Positions 8,522 through 16,881 of a stretch of DNA of 64,000 nt are shown here, piece by piece. The notes under the pieces are model-generated. The model was not told where the DNA came from, ran no database searches, and saw only the letters and a program-made list of their open reading frames with translations. The position numbers and the translations under genes were made by a program. Within the stretch, counting starts at the first letter, position 1. Every line of letters begins with the position of its first letter. The DNA is from Yoonia sp. (GTDB lineage Bacteria; Pseudomonadota; Alphaproteobacteria; Rhodobacterales; Rhodobacteraceae): NCBI RefSeq assembly GCF_014859355.1, contig NZ_JACUUJ010000001.1:124001-188000 (forward strand), read 5' to 3'.

Positions 8522-9400
8522 ATGGATAACTGGGATGAAATCCGCACTGCCTATCAGGTTGCACGAAACGGCACTGTCAGTGGCGCCGCCGAGGTGTTGG
8601 GCGTGCATCATGCGACGGTTATCCGGCATATCGACGCGCTCGAACAGCGGTTGGGGGTAAAGTTGTTTCAGCGGCACGCGCGCGGCTATACAGCAACCGA
8701 AGCGGGGCAGGATCTGTTGCAGGTGGCGCAGGCTACCGATGACCAGTTCACGCAACTGGCGGGGCGGATCAAGGGGCAGGGCGAAGGCGTTTCAGGTGAT
8801 CTTGTGATCACATCGTTGGGGCAAGTTTCACGGTTGCTGACGCCTATTCTGGTGGCATTTCAGGCCGAACACCCTGACTTGCGGATCCGCTATCGCACGG
8901 GTGCGCGATTGTTTCGGCTGGAATATGGTGAAGCGCATGTTGCCATCCGTGCAGGTGCAATGCCCGAAGAACCTGATAATGTCGTGCAGCCATTTATACA
9001 GCAGCAGATGGCGCTGGTGGCGTCAGATGCATATATCGCGCGATATGGTCTGCCGCGGGATGAGGAAGATCTGAAAAACCATCGTTTTGTGTCACATGAC
9101 GACGATAGCAACCGCGCCCCGTTTACCAAATGGCTGCATCGGACGGTGAGCCAGGACAAGCTGATGTATCGTGGGACTGACAGTCGAAACATGATGGACG
9201 CAATCATCGCCGGGGCGGGAATCGGGTTTGTCATCGCGCAGGAATTGCCCCAGCACCCCACGCTGAAAGAGGTTATTCCCAGGCAGGATAGCTGGTCAGC
9301 CCCGCTGTGGTTGGTCACGCATGTTGATTTGCACCGCACGACAAAAGTGCAGGCCTTTTTGAAGTTTCTCAAGGAGCATGTGAAAGGGATGGTCGACTGA
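8522..9400 (+). CDS. LysR-family transcriptional regulator
   Basis: A 292-residue LysR-type regulator. The N-terminal winged helix (about residues 1-60) includes GTVSGAAEVLGVHHATVIRHI, and the rest forms the effector-binding domain of two periplasmic-binding-like halves. The start at 8522 has AGGAG 5 nt upstream. It stands alone, divergent from ffh and convergent with the ArsR gene, so no target is suggested by its neighbours. The HxxT recognition helix resembles the group often called LysR/CrgA-like. The effector is unknown. Confidence 0.92.
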   Translation: MDNWDEIRTAYQVARNGTVSGAAEVLGVHHATVIRHIDALEQRLGVKLFQRHARGYTATEAGQDLLQVAQATDDQFTQLAGRIKGQGEGVSGDLVITSLGQVSRLLTPILVAFQAEHPDLRIRYRTGARLFRLEYGEAHVAIRAGAMPEEPDNVVQPFIQQQMALVASDAYIARYGLPRDEEDLKNHRFVSHDDDSNRAPFTKWLHRTVSQDKLMYRGTDSRNMMDAIIAGAGIGFVIAQELPQHPTLKEVIPRQDSWSAPLWLVTHVDLHRTTKVQAFLKFLKEHVKGMVD

Positions 9401-9421
9401 ACCTGCGCCGCCGCACGAAGG

Positions 9422-9757
9422 TCACGGGGTCTCGGGCGGGTCTAACTGCTCGCGCAAGTAATCCTCGAACGCGTCCAGGTCGATCGACTCCATTTGGCCA
9501 AAGGCCTGCATCCAGACCGACGCCGCATGCAGGGCATCGGGTTCAAGCTGGCACCATTTCACGCGGCCACGTTTTTCCTGACTGACCAGCCCCGCCGCTG
9601 TCAGCACGCCAAGGTGCTTGGAAATCGCAGCCAGTGACATGGTAAAGGGCGCGGCCACATCCGTGACGGCCATGTCATCCTCCAGCAGCATCGACAAGAT
9701 CGCGCGGCGGGTCGGGTCGGCGAGCGCCGCAAAAATTTGGTCAAGTGTCGCGGTCAT
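9422..9757 (-). CDS. ArsR-family transcriptional regulator (SRPBCC-linked type)
   Basis: A 111-residue winged-helix repressor. DPTRRAILSML and SLAAISKHLGVLTAAGLV are the ArsR-type DNA-binding helices. It lacks the ELCVCDL metal site of arsenic sensors and resembles the ArsR group usually paired with an AHSA1/SRPBCC protein gene; no such partner is next to it here. A perfect inverted repeat lies 32 nt upstream of its start (9789-9804), suggesting autorepression. It is convergent with the LysR gene, 21 nt apart. Confidence 0.88.
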   Translation of the reverse strand: MTATLDQIFAALADPTRRAILSMLLEDDMAVTDVAAPFTMSLAAISKHLGVLTAAGLVSQEKRGRVKWCQLEPDALHAASVWMQAFGQMESIDLDAFEDYLREQLDPPETP

Positions 9758-9788
9758 ACCTGCGATTAACGGTCAATCAGGATGAACG

Positions 9789-9804
9789 TCAACCAGATGG
9801 TTGA
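9789..9804. promoter_or_regulatory. Candidate operator of the ArsR-family gene
   Basis: TCAACCA-GA-TGGTTGA is a perfect inverted repeat with 7-nt arms in the divergent region between the ArsR gene and atpI. The CAACCA...TGGTTG form is what I would expect for this ArsR subgroup. Seen: the repeat and its position. Inferred: binding by the adjacent regulator. Confidence 0.5.
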
Positions 9805-9964
9805 ATATCACAAAGGGCACATTGTGGTGATTTCACTGACTATCCACGCGATCATATGCTGTAAATAACATTTAAAAACAATGATCTAATGCGATATCAC
9901 GGATGCTTGACTCTGTGCCTTGCCCGCCATAGACCTCTGCCATATCCGAAAGGGCCGAAGCCTG

Positions 9965-10306
9965 ATGTCTGACCCGCAAGATGCCGACCGCCTTAAGGCG
10001 CTGGAAGCAAAGATTGCGGCGCTTAAGACACCTTCAAAGGTGAAGGACCACTCGGAGGAACATTATTCGCAAGCGCAGCTTGCCTGGCGGATGGTGATAG
10101 AGCTTGTGGCCGGTCTCGCGATTGGCTTTGGCATTGGATACGGTTTGGATACCTTGTTTGGGACCATGCCAATTTTTCTGGTGCTGTTCATATTTTTTGG
10201 CCTCGCAGCCGGTGTTCTGACCATGATGCGATCCGCCAAAGAGGTGCAGTTGAAGCAGCAACGCGCTGCGCAAGATGAGGGTGACAAACGTGGCGACAGA
10301 GACTGA
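9965..10306 (+). CDS. atpI: ATP synthase accessory protein AtpI
   Basis: A 113-residue AtpI-like membrane protein with two transmembrane helices (about residues 45-65 and 72-92) containing [20 protein letters not shown]. AtpI-type proteins aid assembly of the c-ring and may carry Mg2+. It is the first gene of the F0 operon, overlapping atpB. The start at 9965 ([13 protein letters not shown]) follows a GGGCCGAAG sequence. Confidence 0.9.
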   Translation: MSDPQDADRLKALEAKIAALKTPSKVKDHSEEHYSQAQLAWRMVIELVAGLAIGFGIGYGLDTLFGTMPIFLVLFIFFGLAAGVLTMMRSAKEVQLKQQRAAQDEGDKRGDRD

Positions 10307-11048
10307 CGCACATTCCGGAGGTGGATTGGTTTTTCATCCGCTGGACCAGTTCATCGTCAAGCCGCTTTTCGGTGATGGTCCGGTGCATTGGTATACGCCG
10401 ACAAACGTGACGCTGTGGATGGCCATCGGCCTGTTGTGCATCGTTGGTCTGTTTGTTCTGGGCGGGCGGGGCCGCGCGATCGTTCCGACGCGGGTTCAGT
10501 CGATTGGTGAACTGATCTATGGATTCATCTACAAGATGGTTGAAGATGTCACCGGTAAGGATGGGGTCAAATATTTCCCCTACATCATGACGCTGTTCGT
10601 ATTTATTCTGTTTGCCAACTATCTCGCGCTGTTGCCGATGTCCTACAGCCCCACATCAATGATTGCAGTGACCGCCGTTCTGGGTTTTGGCGTGTTCATC
10701 GCGGTAACGATTCTTGGGTTTGTCAAGAATGGCGCATCATTTCTGGCCTTGTTCTGGATGTCGGATGCGCCGCTGGTCCTGCGACCCATTATCGCCATTA
10801 TCGAGGTGATTTCCTATTTCGTACGCCCTGTCAGCCATTCCATTCGTTTGGCGGGCAACATCATGGCAGGTCACGCAGTGATCAAGGTGTTTGCAGGCTT
10901 TGCCGCGCTGACGCTGGTGTCACCGGTCGCGATCCTGGGTATTACGGCAATCTATGGGCTTGAGGTGCTGGTTGCCGGCATTCAGGCCTATGTTTTCACG
11001 ATCCTGACGTGTGTCTATCTGAAAGACGCGCTTCATCCGCATCACTAA
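10290..11048 (+). CDS. atpB: ATP synthase F0 subunit a
   Basis: Subunit a of the proton channel in the inner membrane. It has the conserved helix with the essential arginine ([14 protein letters not shown]) and the C-terminal helix [17 protein letters not shown]. The GTG at 10290 (product start [11 protein letters not shown]) is favoured because GAGGGT lies upstream and it fits family starts; an ATG at 10275 in the same frame is possible. It overlaps the end of atpI. Confidence 0.95.
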   Translation: MATETDAHSGGGLVFHPLDQFIVKPLFGDGPVHWYTPTNVTLWMAIGLLCIVGLFVLGGRGRAIVPTRVQSIGELIYGFIYKMVEDVTGKDGVKYFPYIMTLFVFILFANYLALLPMSYSPTSMIAVTAVLGFGVFIAVTILGFVKNGASFLALFWMSDAPLVLRPIIAIIEVISYFVRPVSHSIRLAGNIMAGHAVIKVFAGFAALTLVSPVAILGITAIYGLEVLVAGIQAYVFTILTCVYLKDALHPHH

Positions 11049-11053
11049 TCGCA

Positions 11054-11079
11054 GATGGGTGACATCACCCATCCTACAA
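11054..11079 (-). repeat. Dispersed GTAGG-type hairpin element, copy 2
   Basis: Between atpB and atpE the arms GATGGGTGA and TCACCCATC form a 9-nt inverted repeat around CA. On the minus strand the flanks read ATTGTAGGATGG before and CTGC after, matching the copy at 5653-5680. In E. coli the atpB-atpE gap controls high c-subunit translation; whether this hairpin plays a part here is unknown. Confidence 0.6.
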
Positions 11080-11108
11080 TCAACTTCCAATCGTAAGGAG
11101 AATTTCAC

Positions 11109-11333
11109 ATGGAAGGCGAACTCGCACATATCGGCGCTGGTCTGGCTGCAATCGGTTCTGGTGCCGCTGCTATCGGTGTTGGCACCGTGGCAGGCAACTA
11201 TCTGGCTGGCGCATTGCGCAACCCGTCCGCTGCTGCATCGCAGACAGCAACATTGTTCATCGGCCTGGCATTCGCCGAAGCCTTGGGGATCTTCGCATTC
11301 CTCGTGTCGCTTCTGCTGATGTTCGCTGTCTAA
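11109..11333 (+). CDS. atpE: ATP synthase F0 subunit c
   Basis: A 74-residue c-subunit of two helices. The Gly/Ala-rich first helix ([14 protein letters not shown]) and the second helix with the proton-carrying glutamate E57 in [11 protein letters not shown] are clear. A strong AAGGAG stands 7 nt before the ATG, as expected for the most abundant F0 subunit. Confidence 0.97.
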   Translation: MEGELAHIGAGLAAIGSGAAAIGVGTVAGNYLAGALRNPSAAASQTATLFIGLAFAEALGIFAFLVSLLLMFAV

Positions 11334-11410
11334 GAACACGACCCATATCCTTACGGCTGGCAGGTCATTCGTGACCTGCCAGTAAACTTTCAAGGTATTC
11401 GGGGGCCAAC

Positions 11411-11959
11411 ATGGCAACAGAAATAAACGACGCCGTCGCAGGGGCCTGTTTGGATGCAGGGGGCTCTGCCCTTGGGATGCCGCAGCTTTGCGCGGATTGG
11501 ATCCCTAACCAGATTTTTTGGCTACTGATCACACTCGCCGCTATCTATTTCGTGATGTCGCGTATCGCGTTGCCTCGTATTGCGTCGGTTCTTGCAGAAC
11601 GGTCCGGCACGATCACGAACGATCTGGCTGCTGCTGAAGATTTCAAGATCAAGGCCAAAGAGGCCGAAGCGACATATCAGCAGGCCTTGCGCGATGCCCG
11701 GGCCGAGGCTGACGCAATCATCGCGGAAGCAAAGGCCAGCATCAACAGTGACCTGGCTGTTGAATTGGCCAAGGCTGACGCTCAGATCGCCGAAAAGACG
11801 GCTGAAAGTGAAAAAGCCATTGCAGCAATCCGCGAAAGCGCGATGGAAAGCGTAGCGGTCATTGCAAATAACACGGCCAAGGAATTGGTTGCTGTAATCG
11901 GCGGGAATGCCGATGCGAAGACGATTACCGCCGCCGTCAACGCGCAGATGAAAGGATAA
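11411..11959 (+). CDS. atpX: ATP synthase F0 subunit b'
   Basis: A 182-residue b'-type stator subunit: one N-terminal helix (about 31-50, [20 protein letters not shown]) and a long charged coiled coil rich in Ala, Glu and Lys. Photosynthetic bacteria and Rhodobacterales have separate b and b' genes, and this one precedes b. GGGGGCC stands before its ATG. It joins F0 to F1 as a heterodimer with b. Confidence 0.93.
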   Translation: MATEINDAVAGACLDAGGSALGMPQLCADWIPNQIFWLLITLAAIYFVMSRIALPRIASVLAERSGTITNDLAAAEDFKIKAKEAEATYQQALRDARAEADAIIAEAKASINSDLAVELAKADAQIAEKTAESEKAIAAIRESAMESVAVIANNTAKELVAVIGGNADAKTITAAVNAQMKG

Positions 11960-11964
11960 GACAC

Positions 11965-12522
11965 ATGAGACTTCTCGTCGGTTTCTTTTTCGCGCTGATC
12001 GCAAGCCCGGCACTCGCGGCGGGTGATGTTTTCTTTTCCCTTGGAAATACAGACTTCGTCGTCATCATCGCCTTTTTAATCTTTGTCGGCATTCTGGTTT
12101 ACTACAAAGTCCCCGGATTGGTTGGCGGCATGCTTGACAAGCGCGCCGACAGCATTTCTGCCGAACTGGCCGAGGCGCGCGCGCTGCGGGATGAGGCGCA
12201 AGCCTTGCTTGTGAGCTATGAGCGCAAGAAAAAAGAAGTGCAGGAACAGGCTGACCGCATCGTCGCCACAGCCAAGGCCGAGGCGATGCAAGCTGCCGAA
12301 GCCGCCAAAGCCGATATCACCAGTTCGATTGCACGTCGTCTTGCCGCTGCAGAAGAACAGATTGCCAGCGCGCAAGGGGCTGCCATCAAGGATGTGCGCG
12401 ACGAAGCCATTCGTGTTGCCGTTGCTGCCGCCAAAGCTGTGATTGCCGACCAAATGGATGCAAAGTCTGCCAGCGCTTTGATTGACGATTCAATTGCCGT
12501 AGTTGGTGACAAGATGCACTAA
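11965..12522 (+). CDS. atpF: ATP synthase F0 subunit b
   Basis: A 185-residue stator subunit, 5 nt after atpX. It has an N-terminal signal-like segment ending ALAAG, a transmembrane helix (VVIIAFLIFVGILVYYKVPG), then a coiled coil with ELAEARALRDEAQALL. It pairs with b' to form the peripheral stalk. It ends the F0 operon; the F1 genes are not in the window. Confidence 0.95.
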   Translation: MRLLVGFFFALIASPALAAGDVFFSLGNTDFVVIIAFLIFVGILVYYKVPGLVGGMLDKRADSISAELAEARALRDEAQALLVSYERKKKEVQEQADRIVATAKAEAMQAAEAAKADITSSIARRLAAAEEQIASAQGAAIKDVRDEAIRVAVAAAKAVIADQMDAKSASALIDDSIAVVGDKMH

Positions 12523-12560
12523 AAACCGTCGTCCCTGCACACGGTTGATCACGACAAGAT

Positions 12561-12600
12561 AAGGCCCGCATCTTCTCAGGATGGCGGGCCTTTTATTTTT
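12561..12600 (+). terminator. Terminator of the F0 operon
   Basis: AAGGCCCGC pairs with GCGGGCCTT across a loop of about 14 nt and is followed by TTATTTTTT. It lies 38 nt after the atpF stop codon. Confidence 0.9.
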
Positions 12601-12659
12601 TGGCAAAAGAGGCGGCTGGCGCGAATCAGACTGACGGCGCACACATTTCGCGGCTCGTC

Positions 12660-13427
12660 TTACCTGCTCACGACGTGCTCATAGCGTTTTTGCGCAAACG
12701 CTTCATTGCGGTCTGACTTTTGCTGATCAGACAATGACTTTTCAACAAAGTTCAAATGCCGTTCCACCGCCGCCCGCGCACTTGCGGCATCGCGTGCCTG
12801 TAATGCCGCGTTTATGGCGCGGTGCTGGCCCAGCAAGGTATCACGCGTCGTGCGTTGCTTGAACATGACCTGCCGGTTATAAAACACGCCTTCACGCAAC
12901 AAATCATACATCGAACGCATCATATGCAGCATGATCATGTTATGGCTGGCTTCGATGATCGACAGATGAAAATCGGCATCCAGCCGCGCCTCATCTGCGG
13001 GGTTACGTTTTTCGTGAGCGGCTTCCATTTTTGAAAAAACGGTATTGATCACCTTGAGGTCGGTATCCGTGCCGCGTTGCGCCGCACGCTCTGCGGCTAA
13101 ACCTTCCATGTCACGCCGAAAGCTGATGTAGTCAAACAGAGCTTCGTCGTGGCTGGCAAAAAGCGTGATGAGCGCGGGTGAAAAAGCAGATCCCAACACG
13201 TCGGCGACGTAAACGCCTGCCCCAGCCTTGGTTGTCAGCAATCCTCGGTCCTGAAGGTCGGCCAAGGCTTCGCGTAGCGACGGACGCGAAACGCCCATCC
13301 GCTCGCTCAGTTCGCGTTCCGGCGGAAGCCGTTCACCAGGTCGCAAGATGCCCCGCAAGATCAAACCTTCGACCTGACGCACCACGCCATGTGACAGTTT
13401 CTCGGGCTGAATCCGCTCAAACGGCAT
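12660..13427 (-). CDS. GntR-family regulator with FCD domain, candidate regulator of glcDEF
   Basis: A 255-residue FadR-subfamily regulator. The winged helix (about 12-75) contains LPPERELSERMGVSRPSLREAL; the all-helical FCD domain (about 100-225) binds a small acid, usually with a metal held by Asp/His residues such as DADFHLSI and GQHRAI. The family includes PdhR, LldR and GlcC. An inverted repeat 18 nt before its start closely matches one before glcD 30 kb away, so I infer that it regulates itself and glycolate oxidase. GAGG stands 7 nt before the ATG. Confidence 0.9.
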   Translation of the reverse strand: MPFERIQPEKLSHGVVRQVEGLILRGILRPGERLPPERELSERMGVSRPSLREALADLQDRGLLTTKAGAGVYVADVLGSAFSPALITLFASHDEALFDYISFRRDMEGLAAERAAQRGTDTDLKVINTVFSKMEAAHEKRNPADEARLDADFHLSIIEASHNMIMLHMMRSMYDLLREGVFYNRQVMFKQRTTRDTLLGQHRAINAALQARDAASARAAVERHLNFVEKSLSDQQKSDRNEAFAQKRYEHVVSR

Positions 13428-13445
13428 TATTTTCCTCGTCCAGTT

Positions 13446-13462
13446 GGTCAGAATATATGACC
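13446..13462. promoter_or_regulatory. Candidate autoregulatory operator of the GntR/FCD gene
   Basis: GGTCAGAATATATGACC is an inverted repeat with 5-nt arms, 18 nt before the start codon. It matches GGTAATAATATATTACC upstream of glcD at 14 of 17 positions with the same length and centre. Confidence 0.65.
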
Positions 13463-13483
13463 GGAAAAATTAATTCACAACAA

Positions 13484-13512
13484 AAATAAAGGGCCGCGAA
13501 ATCGCGGCCCTT
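13484..13512 (-). terminator. Terminator of the OmpA-like lipoprotein gene
   Basis: AAGGGCCGCGA and its complement form a strong hairpin (13489-13512) that on the minus strand is followed by TATTTTTG. It begins 24 nt after the stop codon of the OmpA-like gene. Confidence 0.85.
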
Positions 13513-13535
13513 GGTCTTTGGGTTCCAGCGAAAGA

Positions 13536-14198
13536 TCAGTTTGGCGTGATAATGATTTCGACCCGGCGGTTTGCCTGACGGCCCGCAGCGTTCAGGTTGC
13601 TTGCAATCGGCTGATCTTCGCCCCGGCCGATCGACCGGATCCGCGATGGTGCGACGCCGCCGCCAATCAGCACAGATGCCACGGCCTGTGCACGCCGTTG
13701 CGACAGGTCAAGATTATAAGCGGCGCTGCCGACGTTGTCGGTGTGGCCCAACACGTTGACCGTAGTGTTGGGATAGCGGTTCAGCGATTGTGCGACGACG
13801 GCCAGTTCGTTACGCGACACGCCTGACAAGGCGGTGCTGTCCGTTGCGAACAGCAAGTCTTGTGACAGGACGACGACCAGATTCTTGCCGTTGTTGGAAA
13901 CGCCGACATCACTGCGCAACGTCCGGCGCAATTCCTCGGCTTGTTTGTCAAGGTTGTTGCCTATGGCGGCACCAGCGCCTGCGCCCAGTGCAGCACCAAT
14001 CAGCGCGGACCGATTACGGTCACGGTTGCTGCCATCATTGTTTGCAACAGCGCCAATAGCCGCACCACCCAGCGCGCCAATAAGTGCGCCCTGCTGTGTC
14101 TTTTGATATTCGTTTGGACCGCCCGGGTCGCAGGCCGCGACCAAAGTCAATGAAGCCGCAGCAGCGACAAGCGTAAATTTAGAAAACATCATGGTCAT
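13536..14198 (-). CDS. OmpA-family outer-membrane lipoprotein (YiaD/Pal-like)
   Basis: A 220-residue lipoprotein. The signal peptide ends in the lipobox LVAAC (Cys at about 23). Next come glycine-zipper segments (GALIGALGGAAIGAV, ALIGAALGAGAGAAIG), then an OmpA_C peptidoglycan-binding domain with LLFATDS, NVLGHTDNVGSAAYN and NRRVEI. It should be anchored in the outer membrane and grip the cell wall. A strong terminator follows, so it is probably a single-gene transcript. Confidence 0.92.
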   Translation of the reverse strand: MTMMFSKFTLVAAAASLTLVAACDPGGPNEYQKTQQGALIGALGGAAIGAVANNDGSNRDRNRSALIGAALGAGAGAAIGNNLDKQAEELRRTLRSDVGVSNNGKNLVVVLSQDLLFATDSTALSGVSRNELAVVAQSLNRYPNTTVNVLGHTDNVGSAAYNLDLSQRRAQAVASVLIGGGVAPSRIRSIGRGEDQPIASNLNAAGRQANRRVEIIITPN

Positions 14199-14304
14199 TG
14201 TTCCATTCGATAGGCAGCGCCCAATGCGCGTCTTGATGCCCTCTTATGCCTTATTTTCGGATGATATCCAATAACGTTGCGCAACCCAGCGTGTATTTGC
14301 TGCA

Positions 14305-15153
14305 TTATGCCTGTCGATCAACCGCCTCTGCGCGGGCAGTTTCCCAAGCCAGCATGGCCCGTTTGATCGGCAGGCCCCAATGATACCCACCCAAAGCGCC
14401 GGATTTGCGCAAGGCACGGTGGCAAGGAATCAGCCAGCCAACCGGGTTACGCCCCACGGCCGTGCCGACAGCGCGCACCGCTTTTGGCCTGCCGATCGCC
14501 AAGGCGATTTCAGAATAGGTTGTTACATGGCCCGAAGGTATCGCCAACAGCGCCTCCCAAACCTTGATCTGAAAAGGTGCGCCGATCATATGCAACTGTG
14601 CCTGCCCGTGCATACCCAGTGCGGCCGTGGCCCAAAGGCGCAGGGCGTCTGCGTCATGGATAAAACGCGCCTTTGGCCAACGCGCGGTCAGATCCGCCAT
14701 TGCGGCGTTTGTTCCGGTTTCCGCAGCAAAGGCCAGCCCGCAGATACCCCTTTCGGTTCCCATGATCAGCGCAGGGCCGAAATGGCTGTCAAACCAGCCC
14801 CAGTAAATTGACAGCCCGGCCCCGTCGCGGGCATAGTCCCCCGGGCTCATGGCTTCCCAGCGCAGAAAAAGATCGTGCAATCGCCCGCTGCCTGACAGCC
14901 CCACCTCGTGTGCGGTATCCAAGGTGGTGAACCGATCGCGCAACAACACCTTCGCATGGCCAAGGGTCAAATACTGTTGATACCGCTTTGGTGATACGCC
15001 AACCCAGTTGGAAAACACACGCTGGAAATGCGCGGGGCTCATCTGCATTTCTGCCGCCAGCTCTGTCAGCGACAGGGGTTTATCGCCTGCTGCGTCAATC
15101 GCATCGATCGCGCGGCGGATCACCTGATAATGATATGTGTCTGACAGGTCCAT
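14305..15153 (-). CDS. Ada-like protein: AraC-type DNA-binding domain fused to O6-methylguanine-DNA methyltransferase
   Basis: A 282-residue repair protein. The N-terminal half is an AraC-type helix-turn-helix (SLTELAAEMQMSPAHFQRVF); the C-terminal half is the alkyltransferase with the acceptor cysteine in the PCHR motif (near residue 244) and GHVTTYSEIA. It transfers methyl groups from O6-methylguanine to itself. The N-terminal zinc domain of E. coli Ada, which senses methylphosphotriesters, is absent. The start at 15153 (MDLSDTYHY) is preferred over upstream codons. It is divergent from nth, making a small DNA-repair pair. Confidence 0.9.
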   Translation of the reverse strand: MDLSDTYHYQVIRRAIDAIDAAGDKPLSLTELAAEMQMSPAHFQRVFSNWVGVSPKRYQQYLTLGHAKVLLRDRFTTLDTAHEVGLSGSGRLHDLFLRWEAMSPGDYARDGAGLSIYWGWFDSHFGPALIMGTERGICGLAFAAETGTNAAMADLTARWPKARFIHDADALRLWATAALGMHGQAQLHMIGAPFQIKVWEALLAIPSGHVTTYSEIALAIGRPKAVRAVGTAVGRNPVGWLIPCHRALRKSGALGGYHWGLPIKRAMLAWETARAEAVDRQA

Positions 15154-15247
15154 GGCGCCCAGATTAGGGGCATTCCGCATGGCATACGACCCGAAAATTG
15201 CGCATCTGGCCCTTGCCCATGGATGCCGGCCCGGGCATATGGACACA

Positions 15248-15892
15248 ATGGTAAAACAGCTTGATTATCATACGATCCACGCGATCTTTGAACGGTTCCA
15301 CGCGGCCGAGCCTGAACCAAAGGGCGAGCTTGAGCATGTGAATGCCTATACGCTTCTGGTGGCTGTCGCCTTGTCGGCCCAGGCAACCGATGTCGGCGTA
15401 AACAAGGCCACGCGCGCGCTGTTCAAGCTGGCCGACACACCACAAAAAATGCTGTGCCTTGGGCTTGAGGGGCTGACCGAACATATCAGGACGATCGGTC
15501 TGTATCGGCAAAAGGCAAAGAACGTCATCAAAATGAGCCAGATTTTGGTGGATGATTACGACGGCCAAGTGCCCTGTTCGCGCGCCGCATTGCAATCGCT
15601 GCCGGGTGTCGGGCGTAAAACCGCAAACGTCGTGCTGAACATGTGGTGGCAACAGCCCGCGCAGGCCGTGGATACCCATATCTTTCGGGTGTGCAACCGC
15701 ATCGGCATTGCCCCCGGCAAGACGGTGGACGCCGTCGAACGCGCGATTGAAGATCACGTGCCGGCTGTTTTTCAACACCATGCTCACCACTGGCTGATAC
15801 TGCATGGCCGCTACACCTGTGTCGCCCGCAAGCCAAAATGTGGCGCCTGCCTGATCGCTGATTTGTGCCAATTTGAGGATAAGACCCCATGA
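15248..15892 (+). CDS. nth: Endonuclease III
   Basis: A 214-residue DNA glycosylase and AP lyase for oxidised pyrimidines. The helix-hairpin-helix with the catalytic lysine (LPGVGRKTANVVL) and the catalytic aspartate in AVDTHIFRV are present. So is the [4Fe-4S] loop with spacing C-x6-C-x2-C-x5-C (CVARKPKCGACLIADLC). The start is MVKQLDYHTI at 15248; an in-frame ATG at 15239 is an alternative. It overlaps the next gene as ATGA. Confidence 0.96.
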   Translation: MVKQLDYHTIHAIFERFHAAEPEPKGELEHVNAYTLLVAVALSAQATDVGVNKATRALFKLADTPQKMLCLGLEGLTEHIRTIGLYRQKAKNVIKMSQILVDDYDGQVPCSRAALQSLPGVGRKTANVVLNMWWQQPAQAVDTHIFRVCNRIGIAPGKTVDAVERAIEDHVPAVFQHHAHHWLILHGRYTCVARKPKCGACLIADLCQFEDKTP

Positions 15893-16881
15893 AAAAATAT
15901 CAGGTCGTCGGGATCGGCAACGCGATGGTGGATGTTCTGGCCCGGGCCGATGACGTGTTTCTTGCGGATGCGAAAATCGAAAAAGGGATCATGCAGCTGA
16001 TCGACATGGATCGCGCGGTGTCGCTTTACGCCAGCGTGGGACCGGCCAAGGAAATCAGCGGTGGATCGGCGGCCAACACGATCGCAGGCATAGCGCATCT
16101 TGGCGGGCGCACCGCCTATGTCGGCAAGGTCAAGAATGACCAGCTCGGCGCGATCTTTGCCCATGATTTGCGGGCGCAGGGCGCAGATTACGCCACTGTC
16201 ATGGCCCCTTCGACAGCGGCGGCTGAAACCGGCCGCTGCATTGTGATCGTCACCCCTGACGGCGAAAGATCAATGAACACCTATCTGGGTGTCACAGAAT
16301 TTCTGTCGCCTGATGATATCGACGTGGCACAGATGGCGCAGACAGAATGGATTTATCTGGAAGGTTATCGTTTCGACGGCCCCGAAAGCCACGCGGCTTT
16401 TGCTAAGGCGATCACGGCCTGCAAAGGGGCGGGCGGGCGTGTGGCGCTGACACTGTCGGACCCGTTCTGCATCGCCCGGCATCGCGCCGCGTTTCACGAT
16501 ATGATCCGGGATCATGTTGACCTGCTGTTCTGCAACCGGGCAGAAATTCTGTCGATGTATCAGAATGACGGTTTCGACACCGCGCTTGCCAAGGCAGCAT
16601 CGGATGTTGCGATCGTCGCCTGCACAGACAGTGAAAATGGCGTGCATATCCGCGCGGATGGCAAGCACTGGCATGTGCCTGCGGTGCCAACGCAGATCGT
16701 CGATGCAACCGGCGCGGGCGACTTGTTCGCGGGGGCGTTTTTGTGGGCGCTGACGCAGGGCCACGATCTGGAAACCTGTGGCCGGATGGGCAATCTTGCC
16801 GCGTCGGAGGTGATCAGTCACATCGGTGCACGGCCCGAGGCAGACTTGACCGGTTTGTTCAGATCTCACGGATTGCTTTGA
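15889..16881 (+). CDS. PfkB-family sugar/nucleoside kinase (adenosine kinase-like)
   Basis: A 330-residue ribokinase-fold kinase. The glycine-rich substrate region (GGSAANTIAGIAHLGG) and the C-terminal anion hole with catalytic aspartate (DATGAGDLFAGAF, about 271-283) are intact. Alphaproteobacterial members of this type are usually annotated as adenosine kinase; substrate specificity cannot be fixed from sequence alone. It is translationally coupled to nth, and its last 23 nt overlap the end of the convergent gene. Confidence 0.92.
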   Translation: MKKYQVVGIGNAMVDVLARADDVFLADAKIEKGIMQLIDMDRAVSLYASVGPAKEISGGSAANTIAGIAHLGGRTAYVGKVKNDQLGAIFAHDLRAQGADYATVMAPSTAAAETGRCIVIVTPDGERSMNTYLGVTEFLSPDDIDVAQMAQTEWIYLEGYRFDGPESHAAFAKAITACKGAGGRVALTLSDPFCIARHRAAFHDMIRDHVDLLFCNRAEILSMYQNDGFDTALAKAASDVAIVACTDSENGVHIRADGKHWHVPAVPTQIVDATGAGDLFAGAFLWALTQGHDLETCGRMGNLAASEVISHIGARPEADLTGLFRSHGLL

